Shown: positions 34,472 through 45,353, counted from the stretch's first letter. The stretch is 64,000 nt of DNA from Pisolithus tinctorius (GCA_024663395.1 JANFAH010000022.1:682001-746000), one strand, 5' to 3'. A program made the numbers and translations. Notes: generated by a model not told the origin, from the letters alone.

Positions 34472-34853
34472 TAGATCTGATGTTGTTCCTCTCATATTAT
34501 ATCTACACTCTCCCCCTCCCCACTGTATGGCGACGACGAGTGAGAATTAACAAGTGCACCAGAAGAAATGAAATACGCTCTCCAATTAAATTTATTCTAT
34601 GGTTGCACTGAGTTTGCAACGAGCAACATCATCTTATGTACTATATACAATAATACAATTACATGGTGGTATAGTTGAAAGTAACGGGCGCGGCTGAACA
34701 GGCGCGGCAGCGAGGCGGTGAGGCCGCGACGTATGGGTGACGCGGCTGATTGGGCGCAGTGGTGAGGCCGCGGCACATAGGTATCGCGGCTGAACGGACG
34801 CGGTGATGTGGCGATGCGACCGCGAAAAATAAATGTGCAGATTTTACGCCATA
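33545..34853. repeat. Right inverted arm of the 8.65-kb transposon
   Basis: About 1309 bp, inverse of 26202-27510, with the subterminal GCGGCTGA repeats at 34683-34823 and the terminal CGCCATA at 34853. The equal arm lengths and small number of substitutions point to recent origin or repair-based homogenisation. Confidence 0.85.
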
Positions 34854-34859
34854 ATGATG

Positions 34860-35582
34860 CACATCTTGCCTCCTTGTTGCAAGATACAGCAGAAGATGCT
34901 CCCCCTTCATCCTCTCTTCCAATAGAGCCTCATTCATGAAGTATTTATTTGCTTCACTGAGAGGATGGTTTGGGGGGGAAAGTTGCAGTCCCCTATGCTC
35001 CTGTCACCCCACAGACCCCCAAAGCTTGACCCCTGTTGACATCTGACTCACCCTGTCTGCTTTTGGATGTACTATATCAGCATCAGATCAGTGCTGCCTC
35101 TCTGTCATCCTACTTTGGCCTAGAAGTGATCTCTTTGAGATGTGACATGCACAGCCTCCCCCTAATGTGATTCCAGTGTGCTTTCCCAGTTCCTGACATT
35201 ACTTGACTCATACTTTGACATTCTAACTGTCCTTGACTCACCTATTGCCAATACTTACCAATCTTTTGACTTTGCTTACTGATTCTTTGCCTTTTGGCTT
35301 ACTTATCCTTACCAGTGCTTACCAATGCTTTCTAAGACAATTACCCATCACTTACATTCCTTACTCATCAGTTACCAATCACTTACCAAGTGTTTGCACC
35401 TTGTTTTCCATAGGCAACACCCCTGTACTGTATATAAATCACTGTACTTAGATAGCGGAATAAAAAGAAGACATCAGAGAGCCCCTCTTGCTCACATTTT
35501 ATCATCACTCAGTGAATCATTCATCAGTCTTGATAGTTGAGGCTTTATTAAGGGTCTAGCTATTGTCTACTTTGCTTATTAT
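34860..35582 (+). mobile_element. Element B, middle part, with TATA box and polyadenylation signal
   Basis: Continuation of element B after the 8.65-kb insert: the end of its ORF (to about 34939), then C/T-rich sequence with many repeats of CTTAC(T/C) (35230-35400), TATATAAAT at 35431-35439 and AATAAA at 35459-35464. The promoter-to-poly(A) distance of about 25 bp resembles the R region of an LTR. Confidence 0.6.
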
Positions 35583-36169
35583 TGTCACGACCGTGCCCAG
35601 ACCACCCCAGACTGGCTCTACCCCAGTCTCAACCAGTCTTGTCCAACCCTTGCCCTGGTCCTGGCCTTAACCCTTTGACCCAGAAACATGTTGGCTCATG
35701 AGGCACTGCAAGGCAGTGCCCAGTTGAGTTGTCCCCTCAGTTAGTACCAGGCCAGTGTAACACCTGGCCCAGCCACATGTCCTGCCCCAGTTCCCAGTAA
35801 TCCCTTGTTCATAGTCTTTGCTTGATAAGATTCTTTGTAACACTACTTACCAATATGTTTACCAATCATCACTGTACTGGTGCAGACCAGTCTCCAGTGC
35901 TACATTACACTTAGGATACTTCTAGTATTTATGCCATAGGATAATCTGTTCTAGCCTCAGTCTGAAATCAACCTAGTTCTTGTCTTAACCCAGTCTCCCT
36001 GATCCTCTGTCTTCTGTCTCTTAACTGGACTATGGCCCACACAAGGGAATAGCACTGCATCCTCAGTTGCTAAGTCCAATAGTCCAAATCCCTTAGTACC
36101 TCATATTACCCTCTGACCCCTGACTGGACTCCAGACTGGCCTTGGACTGGTGAAGACCCAGACTTAACA
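35583..36169 (+). repeat. Gypsy-2 5' LTR
   Basis: 587 bp starting TGTCACGACCGTGCCCAGAC and ending GAAGACCCAGACTTAACA. I could not name a primer binding site just downstream. Confidence 0.9.
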
Positions 36170-36186
36170 GTATTTCAGACTCACAC

Positions 36187-37620
36187 TTGTGTGGGTCAAT
36201 CACCCTTCTGCTCAATCCTCAGCATCACACCCTTGGCATGCCTACTCAAACCAGAACTCAAGCAGCATGGGCATGTGCTACCACCAACCCAGATTCTGCC
36301 TCAGCAGTCAACTTGTGCCATGCCACAGCCCTGGTATCCTTAGGGACAGCCAGAAGGTTGCCTGGTGAAGTCAACAACTTCAGGGGCTTCTCAGCCTGTA
36401 AATCCACTACCCCCATCCCTAATCAACCTCTCGCACCCACTAATGATCTGCATGGTGAACTGGACCCAGATGAACCAGATGACTTCAATCCCGGTGGTAA
36501 TAACCCTGGTGATGATGGTCCTGGCAACAATGGGCCAGGAGATGACCCAGACAACGACGATGAAGAACCCCTCCCAGAGGATGATGTCGAGCCCTGTGTA
36601 ACCATGCTCGATAATCTTGCCAAAGCCATTGAGCTCCTTACACATAATGCTCACACCAGCTCTGAGTCATCCTCCAGAACCAAGTTGCGCAAACCGGACA
36701 CCTTCAATGGGACAGACCCAAAGAAGCTGCATGCATTTCTTATCCAGTGCAAACTTAACTTCTGGGACTGGCCCTGGGCCTTTCAAAGTGATCAAGCCAA
36801 GGTCACTTTTGTGCAGTCATTCCTGAAAGGGATGGCTCTCAAGTGGTTCGAACCAGACTTACTTGGGACTGAGGACCTGGAGGACTGGCCCTACTGGATG
36901 GAATCTTGAAAGGAGTTCATCATAGAACTTTAAACTACTTGCAGACCTCACAACCTGGTGGCTGATGCTGAAAGTCAGCTAGACCACCTCCAGATGAAAG
37001 ATAATCACTGGGTCAACAAGTACGTGGTCAAATTCAACTGGCTTGCCTCACAAGTCCAGGGATACAGTGATGGCACCCTGCACCACTTCTTTTACACTGG
37101 TCTCCCTAACTGCATTAAAGATGAGGTCTGCTGGGTTCGTAAACCAAGAACCCTGCATGAGCTTCAACACCTAGCTCAGGAGATTGATGTGTGCTACTGG
37201 GAATGCAAAGAGGAGGTTCAGCGGTCCAGTAAGCACCAGGGGTTGTCCTCTGGTAGCAAGTCTACTCCCAGCTCTGGCCACAATAATCAGTCTAAGCCTG
37301 GTCAAGAGAAATCCAAGACCAGCAATAACTCCAGAAATAGAAACTCTGGTAATCAACCTCAGTCCAAACCTGCCTCAACTGGTCAGACTGGCTCTAACAC
37401 ACCCAAGCTGGACTCAAACAAACTGGGCAAGGATGGCAAGTTGACACTGGAGGAGCACAAATGCCATAGAGATAATAATCTCTGTATGTTCTGTGGGGGC
37501 ACCAGACATTTTGCAGATAAGTGTCCAAAGAAAGCCAGCAAAGCCAAAGCTCGCACTGCAGCAACCTCTGAGGCAGCACCAGTCTCAACCCCAGGCTCTG
37601 CCCCCAAGGCAAAAAAATAG
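36187..37620 (+). pseudogene. Gypsy-2 Gag
   Basis: Two open segments (36187-36909, 36958-37620) in one frame, separated by TGA and TAA codons. An acidic, Asn/Gly/Asp-rich N-terminal half (NNPGDDGPGNNGPGDDPDND) precedes the capsid core: KPDTFNGTDPKKLHAFLIQC, KVTFVQSFLKGMALKWF, then YVVKFNWLASQVQG. The C-terminal half is basic and Ser/Gln-rich and ends in a zinc knuckle CMFCGGTRHFADKC. The layout is that of chromovirus Gag; the usual start is unclear because the first residues are unusual. Confidence 0.8.
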
Positions 37621-37679
37621 GTAGCAGCTCTCAGGACTCCACACAGACTGAGAGCTGTGTTGACTCCAGCTGTGCACCC

Positions 37680-40600
37680 ATGGAGGCTCATCTCAATGCA
37701 TCTGCTCTTTCCAATCCACACTCATTAACCCCCCATGTCTCCATTATCAGTCACAATTTACCCCAGTTCTGTACACTAGTGGACTCTGGTTCCACACATA
37801 GTTTCATAGATAAAGATTTTGCTAATCAACACTCTTTTGCCCCTTATCCCATGTCCCCTATCCAACTCCAGCTCTTTGATGGGTCATCAAGTTTCATCAT
37901 CACTCAAGCAGTAGATCTTTCAGTTCAATTTGCAACCAGTGATGTCACCCCAGTAACCCTGTTTCTAGCCCTGTTGGATTCTGAATGTAACATAGTCCTT
38001 GGACATGACTGGCTCACCCACTACAATCTGTCGATTGATTGGGTATTGAGCAGTCTAACTTTCCAGACATCTACAGGAGGAATGCCAACCCTGTCGACAC
38101 CCCCTGCCACACCAGTCTTAACTGGTCTTCCCAAACCTGGTCTACCTGACCAACCCAACCCTGGCCCTGCACCATCTGTACCATCTGTTGACTCACCAGT
38201 TTGCACTCCCCTGAAAGCTCCCCCTATTGCCCTGATCAACACAGCTGCATATGTATGTGCTTGCAAACTAGATGGATCTACCCAGTTCCAACTTCATCTA
38301 CACCCATTGGACCCAGTCTTGGCCTGGTCTACTTCTACTGGTCCTCCACCAGACCTGGCCAGTGTACCAAAGGACTACCATGACTTTGCTGATGTCTTTA
38401 GCAAAGCCAAGGCTTCTACCCTCCCCCCACACCAGGAGTATGACCTTAAGATTGAATTGGAAGAGGGTAATATGCCACCTGTAGGAACCATCTACTTGCT
38501 ATCCCCAGTTGAGCTGCAAGCTCTCCAGGCCTTCATTGATGAAAACCTGACTACCAGTTTCATCTGGCCCACTTCTTCCCCCTACACTGCACCTGTCCTC
38601 TTTGTAAAGAAGAAGGATGGTTCACTCCAGTTATGTGTTGACTTCTGGGGCCTTAACAAGCTCACCAAGAAAGACCAGTATCCCCTACCACTAATATCTA
38701 ATCTACTCAATTCCCCTAGTCATGCCAAAATCTACACCAAGATTGACTTAAGGCACACATACCACCTTGTCCAGATTGCACCTGGTGATGAGTGGAAAAC
38801 TGCCTTCAGAACATGCTATGGGTCTTACAAGTGGTTGGTGATGCCTTTTGGTCTTACCAATGCCCTGGCCACCTTCCAGCAGTTTGTCAATTCAATATTT
38901 GCAGATATGCTAGATGTCTGCATTGTCATCTACCTCGACAACATTTTAATCTACTCTGGAGATGAGTCATCACATAAGCAGCACATCCAGGAGGTTCTTT
39001 GCCAGCTCCAGTTGCATGGCCTGTATGCCAAACCAGAGAAGTGCAAGTTCCACTTGGACTCTGTGGAATATTTGGGTTACCACTTGTCTCTGACTGGCCT
39101 TACCATGTCCTCAGAAAAAGTCAAAGCTATCTGCAACTGGCCTGAACCCCAGAAGGTAAAGGACATTCAGTCCTTCCTGGGCTTCGCCAACTTCTATTGC
39201 TGGTTCATTTTTAACTATTTGGACATAGTGGTACCTCTAATCTGGTTGACATGCAAAGGTGCTCCCTGGAACTTTTCTGAGGAGTGCCACCAGTCTTTCA
39301 ACAAACTCAAGCAGGCCTTCACTACTGCCCTGGTCCTAACTCACTTTTCCCCAGAAGCTCCTATTACTGTCAAGACTGATGCATCTGATTACACCATAGC
39401 TGGTATTCTGTCCATCACCAGTGGTGATGGTCAAATCCAGCTGGTTGCATTCTATTCTCATACCATCACAGCCCTGGAGCTAAATTATGACACCCATGAT
39501 AAGGAATTACTCATGATCTTCGAGGCATTCTGGACATGGCAGCATTACTTGGAAGGATCTGCAGTACTGGTTGATGTTGTCACTGATCACAAGAACCTGG
39601 AGTACTTCTCCACCTCAAAGGTCTTAACCTGGCACCAGGCATGCTGGTCTGAGTTTTTGTCCCAGTTCAATATGGTTATCCAGCTCAGACCCAGTAAACT
39701 TGGTGCTAAGCCTGACACCCTAACTAGACAATGGGACATCTACCCCAAAGAGGGGGATAGTGACTATGCCCGGGTCAACCCACAGAACCTCAGACCAGTC
39801 TTCATGCAGGAACAGCTAGCAACCTCCCTGCGCACCACCTACCTTGAATACCTGGTCCTATGTGCTGTTGCACTGATGGATGTGGAGAAGTTGCATAATG
39901 ATATTCTCTCAGCCCTACCCTCAGACCCAGTTGCCCAAGTCCGGTTCTCAGACACATCAGATTCCTGGTGGTCAGTTGATGACACTGGCTTCCTCTGTCT
40001 AGATGGAAGAATCTATGTACCAGTCTCTCATGACCTTTGCCTTCATGTCTTGAGGTTTAAACATGACCACCCTTTGTCTGGCCACTGTGGCCAAAACAGA
40101 ACCCTAGAACTCATCTGGCATGAATACACCTGGCCTGGCCTAAGGACATTCATCAAGGACTATGTCTGGTCTTGTACTACCTGCACCTGGGCCAAGGTAC
40201 CCCACCACCGGCCTTATGGCCTACTCAAACAACTCCCAGTGCCAGAGAAGCCATGGAATTCCATCTTGATGGATTTCATAGAGCAACTCCTGGCCTCAAC
40301 CAGCTTTACTGCCATCCTCATCATGGTCGACTGGCTCTCAAAGCAAGCCATCTTCATACATACTCACAACACCATCACATCCCCTGAGCTCACCAAACTC
40401 TTCCTCGTGCATGTGTTCACTAAGCATGGTGTACCAGCCCATGTAACCTCAGACCAGGGATCAGAGTTCATGTCCCACTTCTTCTGGTCTCTAGGTAAAG
40501 CTCTAGACATGCATCTACACTTCACCTCCAGGTATCACCCAGAGGGAGATGGTCAGACAGAGTGCCAACCAGACCCTCAAACAATATCTCTGGGTCTACT

Positions 40601-41343
40601 GTAACTACCAACAGGATAACTGGGCCGAGTTACTACCATTGGCTGAGTTTGCTTACAACAATGCACCCAGCACTATGACCAGAGTATCACCCTTCTTCAC
40701 TAATAAGGGTTATCACCCTAATATCTTGGTCTTCCCTGAGCACGATCTCACATCCAACTGGGCTTGTGATTACACAGTCAACTTAGATTCACTGCACCAG
40801 TACCTACATGAAGAAATGGCTCTTGCCCAGCAATGCTACCAAGGACCAGCAGATGCTAAGTGCATGCTGGCCCCGGACTTCAAAGTGGGCAACAGTGTCT
40901 ATGTAAAAGCCAAGTATTTCTGGTTGACCTGGCCCTCCAAGAAACTGAGTGAAAAAAACCTTGGGCCCTATCCCATAATAGCCCAGGCCGGCTCTCACTT
41001 GCTCACCCTGCGTTTACCAGACTCTATGTGCATTGTACACCTGGTCTTCCATGTATCCCAACTCAAACTGGCCATCCCAAATACCATACCCAACCAGACT
41101 CAACCTCCACCCCCACCAGTAGATGTTGACAGCGACTTAGAATTTGAAGTAGCAGAGATACTTGATTCGAAGGTCAACCAGTGCAGAAAGTGTTGGTTGC
41201 AGTACCTGGTCTGGTGGACTGGTTATGAGGGAACTGACAAAGAAACTACCTGGGTACTAGCAACAGAGCTGGACAACACTTCAGAACTCATCCAAGAGTA
41301 TCATGACTGGTACCCAGACAAACCTGGTCCTTTCAAGAAATAA
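37680..41343 (+). pseudogene. Gypsy-2 Pol with C-terminal chromodomain
   Basis: Frame 1 (37680-40604) carries the protease (TLVDSGSTHSFIDKDF), RT (FVKKKDGSLQLCVDFWGLNK, then IYLDNILIYSGD), RNase H (KTDASDYTIAGILS, VTDHKNLEYF), the integrase zinc finger (HDHPLSGHCGQNRT...CTTCTWAK) and core (ILMDFIEQ, HVTSDQGSEF, HPEGDGQTE). After GQTE the frame shifts, as if two bases were lost; the rest continues from about 40560 in another frame (NQTLKQYLW) to 41343, ending in a GPY-type region and a chromodomain (VAEILDSKVN...LQYLVWWTGYEGTDKETTW). The second RT Asp of Y-L-D-D is Asn (GAC AAC). Chromodomains target integration to methylated H3 chromatin in this group. Confidence 0.92.
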
Positions 41344-41528
41344 TCTAGAACTGGTCTCAAGTTTTCTTTTCCCCTTATCTGTTTCTCCTATCTCATAGTT
41401 ACTATGTCTTGATTCCCCTTACTTTTCTTTTATTTGTCTTTTCTTTCACACCTTAGAACCAGAACCAGGCATTGACATTCGCAACTATACACATACAAGA
41501 AAAAATGGTACTCTATGCATGTATGACC

Positions 41529-42593
41529 TCAGACCTGGGAACCAGCAGAACTGGCACCAGTCTGATCACCTGACTCAGACCAGGACCAGCTTTCCTCTTC
41601 TTCCTCCCTCAACCCAGCCAGCTCTTCATCAAGCCCCTCAGCATCCTGGTCTTCCTCATCAGTGGTATCCTGGTCTGAAGGCATGTCCAGCACTAGGAAC
41701 TCAAAGTGCTCCTCGACATAGGTCTCGTAGGACCAGGCAAACTGGTAGAAGTTCCTCGAGACCTCCCACTGGGCCACTGTCAAGCTGACCATGTTGTCAG
41801 CCACACCCTCCACCGCTTTGATCAGATGCTCCATCTGATCACCAGTGACAGGGCCAGCCCTGGTCTCTTCACCAGCCTTCTTCGTCGATGGTCCCTCACC
41901 CACATCTTCATCCTCATCACCTGCACCCTTGAGTACTTTGGCAGATGGCCACCTCAATCTTTTCTTTTTCTCCCCAGCATGAGGGGAGGTCACATTGGCC
42001 TTCCTCTTCCCCTTGTCCCCAGCTGGACCAACACCTGAACCAGCCTCACCTTCGACCAGCCACTGGCAGTGCTCTTTGAGCTTGTTGCACCAGTTGCACA
42101 CCAGACACTTCTTCTTGCCATTGCTGTTGCAAAGGCAGGTGGTGTTTGTCTGGGCGCAGTGAAGACAACTGGTAAAAATGTTAGTCAGAAAACACTGGTG
42201 GTAGCATGATAACACTCACCAAGGATTCATCACCTCCATGTTTGGCCTGGCCCCAGTCAAACTACCCACCAGGGCATCTGTGCACTGGCTCTGCTCTGCC
42301 TTTCTAGCTTCCTTAGCCCTGCATGCAGCCTCTGCTCTCTGTACCTCAGCCTCCATGTGCACCCTTTCCTCTTCAAGCCAGGCCTGCTCCTGCCTTTCTG
42401 CCTCCAACCAGGCTTCCTCCTGCACCTTCACTTTGCACCTCTTGCACTCAGCCAGCTTGCCCCAGATGGCCTGCTTGTCATCATTGCTGCCTACCTGCAG
42501 CTTGACACTTGTTGCCTGGGTCAGTTTGGGCAGTAGGTCTTGATCATATGGTGTCTGGGACCAGCAAATAGACATGTTGAAGTGAAGAACCAA
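41529..42593 (-). CDS. Antisense spliced gene within gypsy-2, Cys cluster and coiled region
   Basis: Opposite strand between pol and the 3' LTR. Exon 1 from about 42593 (or the ATG near 42576) to 42220 has a Glu/Ala/Arg-rich helical region (EEAWLEAERQEQAWLEEER); a 51-bp GT...AG intron (42219-42169) joins in phase to exon 2, giving NP-CCLHCAQTNTTCLC and GKKKCLVCNWCNKLKEHC, then a basic segment (GDKGKRKANV, GEKKKRLRW), a helical region and a Glu/Asp-rich tail ending at 41529. No stop interrupts it over 1 kb although pol in the same element has several, which argues for retained coding. Antisense ORFs between pol and LTR are known from some plant Ty3/gypsy elements. The function is unknown; Cys pairs suggest zinc binding. 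Confidence 0.65.
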
Positions 42594-42706
42594 ACCTGGG
42601 GAGGACTGGTCTTAAGTCCACTGGTTTTCAAGGTCAGACACAAAACTTTTGATCTCAGCATTGTCCTCATTGGAGCCTCATGGGCTTGGCTCCAAGAGGG
42701 GGATAC

Positions 42707-43278
42707 TGTCATGACTGTGCCCAGACCACCCCAGACCAGCTCTACCCTGGTCTCAACTGGTCTTGTCCAACCCTTGCCCTGGTCCTGGCCTTAACCCTTT
42801 GACCCAGAAACGTGTTGGCTTGCAAGGCACTGCAAGGCAGTGCCCAGTTGAGTTGTCCCCTCAGTTAGTACTGGGCTGGTGTAACACCCAGCCCAGCCAC
42901 ATGTCCTGCCCTGGTTCCCAGTAATCCCTTGTTCATAGCCTTTGCTTGATAAGATTCTTTGTAACACTACTTACCAATATGTTTACCAATCATCACTGTA
43001 CTGGTGCAGACCAGTCTCTGGTGCTACATTACACTTAGGATACTTCTAGTATTTAAGCCATAGGATAATCTGTTCTAGCCTCAGTCTGAAATCAACCTAG
43101 TTCTCATCTTAACCTGGTCTCCCTGATCCTCTGTCTTCTGTCTCTTGACTGGACTACAGCCCATGCAAGGGAATAGTGCTAAGTCCAATAGTCCAAATCC
43201 CTTAGTACCTCATGTTACCCTCTGACCCCTGACCAGACTCTGGACTGGCCTTGGACTGGTGAAGACCCAGACTTAACA
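42707..43278 (+). repeat. Gypsy-2 3' LTR
   Basis: 572 bp, TGTCATGACTGTGCC...GACTTAACA, immediately after a polypurine tract. A 14-15 bp stretch present in the 5' LTR near 36057 is absent here (near 43176). Confidence 0.9.
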
Positions 43279-43283
43279 ATTAT

Positions 43284-43598
43284 CATCTATCATCAATCTA
43301 CTTTGCTCCAAGCCCTTCCTGAGCTCAGTGCAGCCTAGGACATCAAATTAAGTCATATCCATCCTGCTGTAGGCTGACAGCAGTCTACCCCATTGCAATC
43401 TACTGCATTCTTGCTCCCTCTTTGTCAGGAGCACCCCCAACCCTCAGCACTCATCTTTGAGTGTTGTAGCTCGCAAAAACCCCTTCAAAGAACAGGTCCC
43501 ACCATCTAGGTACCACTTAGGCACACCACCACTCACTTTCATCGTCTTTTGTGTTGGTTTTGGTTGGTTTCCACCACTGAACCTCACTTTGACTCACA
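43284..43598 (+). mobile_element. Element B, terminal part
   Basis: The last 315 bp of element B after gypsy-2, ending CCTCACTTTGACTCACA at 43598. It matches the reverse complement of 17970-18280. C/T-rich with no ORF of note. Confidence 0.65.
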
Positions 43599-43602
43599 GC
43601 AC

Positions 43603-45135
43603 TTGCAGACTGTCTGTGATGAATGAACAAGCTGCATCTACCTCCTGCCAGCCCAGTCACCAATCCTGAACCCCGATGCCAAAGTTAATCAAGCAGGAGG
43701 TGATGGAGGAGGAGGATGAGTTGGATGAGGGTGAGGATGCACATGTTGCCTTGGATGTAGACCAGCCAGGTACATTGACAAGGCTACAACCTCATTCAAC
43801 AGCACCTGCCATTGCAGCTCCCCCAAAATCCACACTGGTATGCAGACCCTGCAACACATGCATTCACTGCAACATTACTTGCACTCCAAGGACAAAGGGT
43901 TCGTGTGCACAATGCAAGCAATGCAAGATTTGCTGCTCACAATCCAACCTGCGCCCTCCTAAAGGCAGTACTCCCAGGACTGCTTCAGGACAGAATCACT
44001 CTCATGCACATAGCAAGAAACAAGCTTGCAGAACCACCATGCCTAGCAACAACAAGAAAATTGACACTCCAGACTGTCTGGTGAAGAAACCTCGCCAAAC
44101 ACCAGCTGTCACCCCCATCCCAAAGAGCCACCCAGTGGTTTTGATACCTCAGGGAAGACCAGGTATGTTTAAGCCCTGTCATAAGATGTGATTTGATGAT
44201 GTCTACAACAGTGATACATCTACCAGCAAGGCCCTCTTGGACCACCTCGCAAGTCTTGCCTGCCCAACCACAGCAATGCACACAACTGACTCGCACTGCC
44301 ATACCAGCCACTGGACCATCAAGAATGCCTCAATCTAGCATGATTCCAGGTTAGTGTGTGCATTCTGAATGATAATGTAGATCTGATATATCTCATCTGT
44401 AATTGCAACATAGCACATGAGCAGAATGCTGGCCCATCCACCCACACTCCTCAGTCTGCACCAACACCCCAACTGCAACTGCCAACTTTATTTGAAGTCA
44501 ATGTGCATGTTGAGCTCAACCAGCTCTCTTTCTTCCACAAGTCCATCTCTGCACAAATGGTGGAAGTCAAAACACAGCTGAATGCCATTGATGGCCATTG
44601 ACAAGCTGCCATGCCTGGGCTGGTCAAGGATCAGATGCGAAGCATGGCTGATGAGCTTGCCTGCATTTCATCATGACAGGCATCCACCAACAGGAAGTTG
44701 GACTGCACCATCCACACCATTGAATCCTTGCACTTACAGGTGGTTGGCCATGCCAAAGGACCTCCTAATGCCATTGAACATTTGACCACAGCAATTACTG
44801 CACTGCCTCCACCTGATGAAGAGTTGATGGATGGCTTGGAAGGTTTGGGTGTGAGTGGTGAGGTTGCATTCAGCAGATCAGTCGGTGACTCTGCGATTGA
44901 TGAGGATGCAGGTGTTGTGATGGAAAGGAAGGTGGCAGGCATTGAAGAGCACTCACTTGATGCAGGCCCATACAATGAGGACATAATGGTGGACTGGGAT
45001 GGAGGGCAAGAACTACAAGTGGATTCAGCCAAACACCCAGTGATGCCTTTAGCAAATGCAGTTGCTCCCCCTCTGGACCCACAAATGGAATTGAACATTG
45101 ATCAGCAATCCACTGAGGAGCCTCAACACCATTAG
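43603..45135 (+). pseudogene. Gene C, 3' part, Cys-cluster protein
   Basis: After the element B insertion the reading resumes with MNEQAASTSCQPS, then acidic EVMEEEDELDEGEDAH, then a Cys cluster CRPCNTCIHCNITC and GSCAQCKQCKICC (43844-43945), a basic Ser/Pro region, then, after probable introns near 44160-44210 and 44345-44410, a helical segment (NQLSFFHKSISAQMVEVKTQ) and an acidic tail ending at 45135. In-frame TGA codons at 43669 and 44599 suggest decay. The Cys arrangement (C-x-H-C...G-x-x-C-x2-C-x2-C) resembles that of the antisense gene in gypsy-2, suggesting a common family of unknown, possibly zinc-binding, proteins. Confidence 0.5.
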
Positions 45136-45353
45136 ACAGTAAGAAACTCAATCCAAGTTGGGATTGATATGGTGGATACAACACCTAGTATGGAATGCGA
45201 TGTATGGAGTGGAGATATGACTGCCATGGTTGTGGGGTCACTGCTGGAGTGTATGCCAAGGATCCTACCCTCTCACATCCATTAGTTCTGTTGTCTGTCA
45301 GAAGATGTGAGTGTTGTCATGCCATATGCTTAGAATACATTTTTCTCAGTGGC

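Larger units (their letters stand above)
26202..34853 (-). mobile_element. 8652-bp DNA transposon, IS3EU-like, with captured host sequence
   Basis: Ends TATGGCGTAAAATCTGCAC and its exact inverse, flanked by the 6-bp duplication ATGATG (26196-26201 and 34854-34859). Inverted arms reach about 1.31 kb inward (26202-27510 and 33545-34853), equal in length and differing at only a handful of positions seen by eye. Contents on the minus strand: an intact integrase-core transposase and an intact cysteine-cluster gene; on the plus strand, a BTB/POZ gene; in and next to the arms, chitin-synthase myosin-motor sequence. An IS3-like DDE core, a 6-bp duplication and a TAYGG-type start agree with what I recall of IS3EU elements; that class is inferred, not searched. 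It is CpG-rich, unlike all surrounding sequence. Confidence 0.85.
35583..43278 (+). mobile_element. Gypsy-2, chromovirus-type Ty3/gypsy retrotransposon
   Basis: LTRs at 35583-36169 and 42707-43278 (TGTCA...CTTAACA), with 5-bp duplication ATTAT on both sides (35578-35582, 43279-43283). Gag, Pol with C-terminal chromodomain, and an antisense spliced gene between pol and the 3' LTR. The polypurine tract AAGAGGGGGATAC abuts the 3' LTR. It is inserted in element B. The coding region is long but has a few stops, one frameshift and a changed RT active site, so it is probably inactive. The LTRs differ by several transitions and a short deletion. Confidence 0.93.
25427..43598 (+). mobile_element. Element B copy 1 with two nested insertions
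   Basis: Begins TGTCACACACCAAAGG and ends CACTTTGACTCACA. Without the 8.65-kb transposon and gypsy-2 it is about 1.81 kb, collinear with the 1842-bp copy at 17970-19811. The flanks are GTGC (25423-25426) and GCAC (43599-43602), which would both derive from GCGC by one CpG transition on opposite strands, giving the 4-bp duplication also seen for copy 2. It contains an ORF (25619 onward), a TATATAAAT box (35431-35439) and AATAAA (35459-35464) in the order promoter, polyadenylation signal, as in an LTR. Confidence 0.75.

Noticed and set aside
26202..34853. Assigning the large transposon to CACTA/EnSpm or hAT
   Set aside because: The 6-bp duplication and TATGGCG ends do not fit CACTA (2-3 bp, CACTA ends) or hAT (8 bp), and the enzyme is an integrase-core protein.
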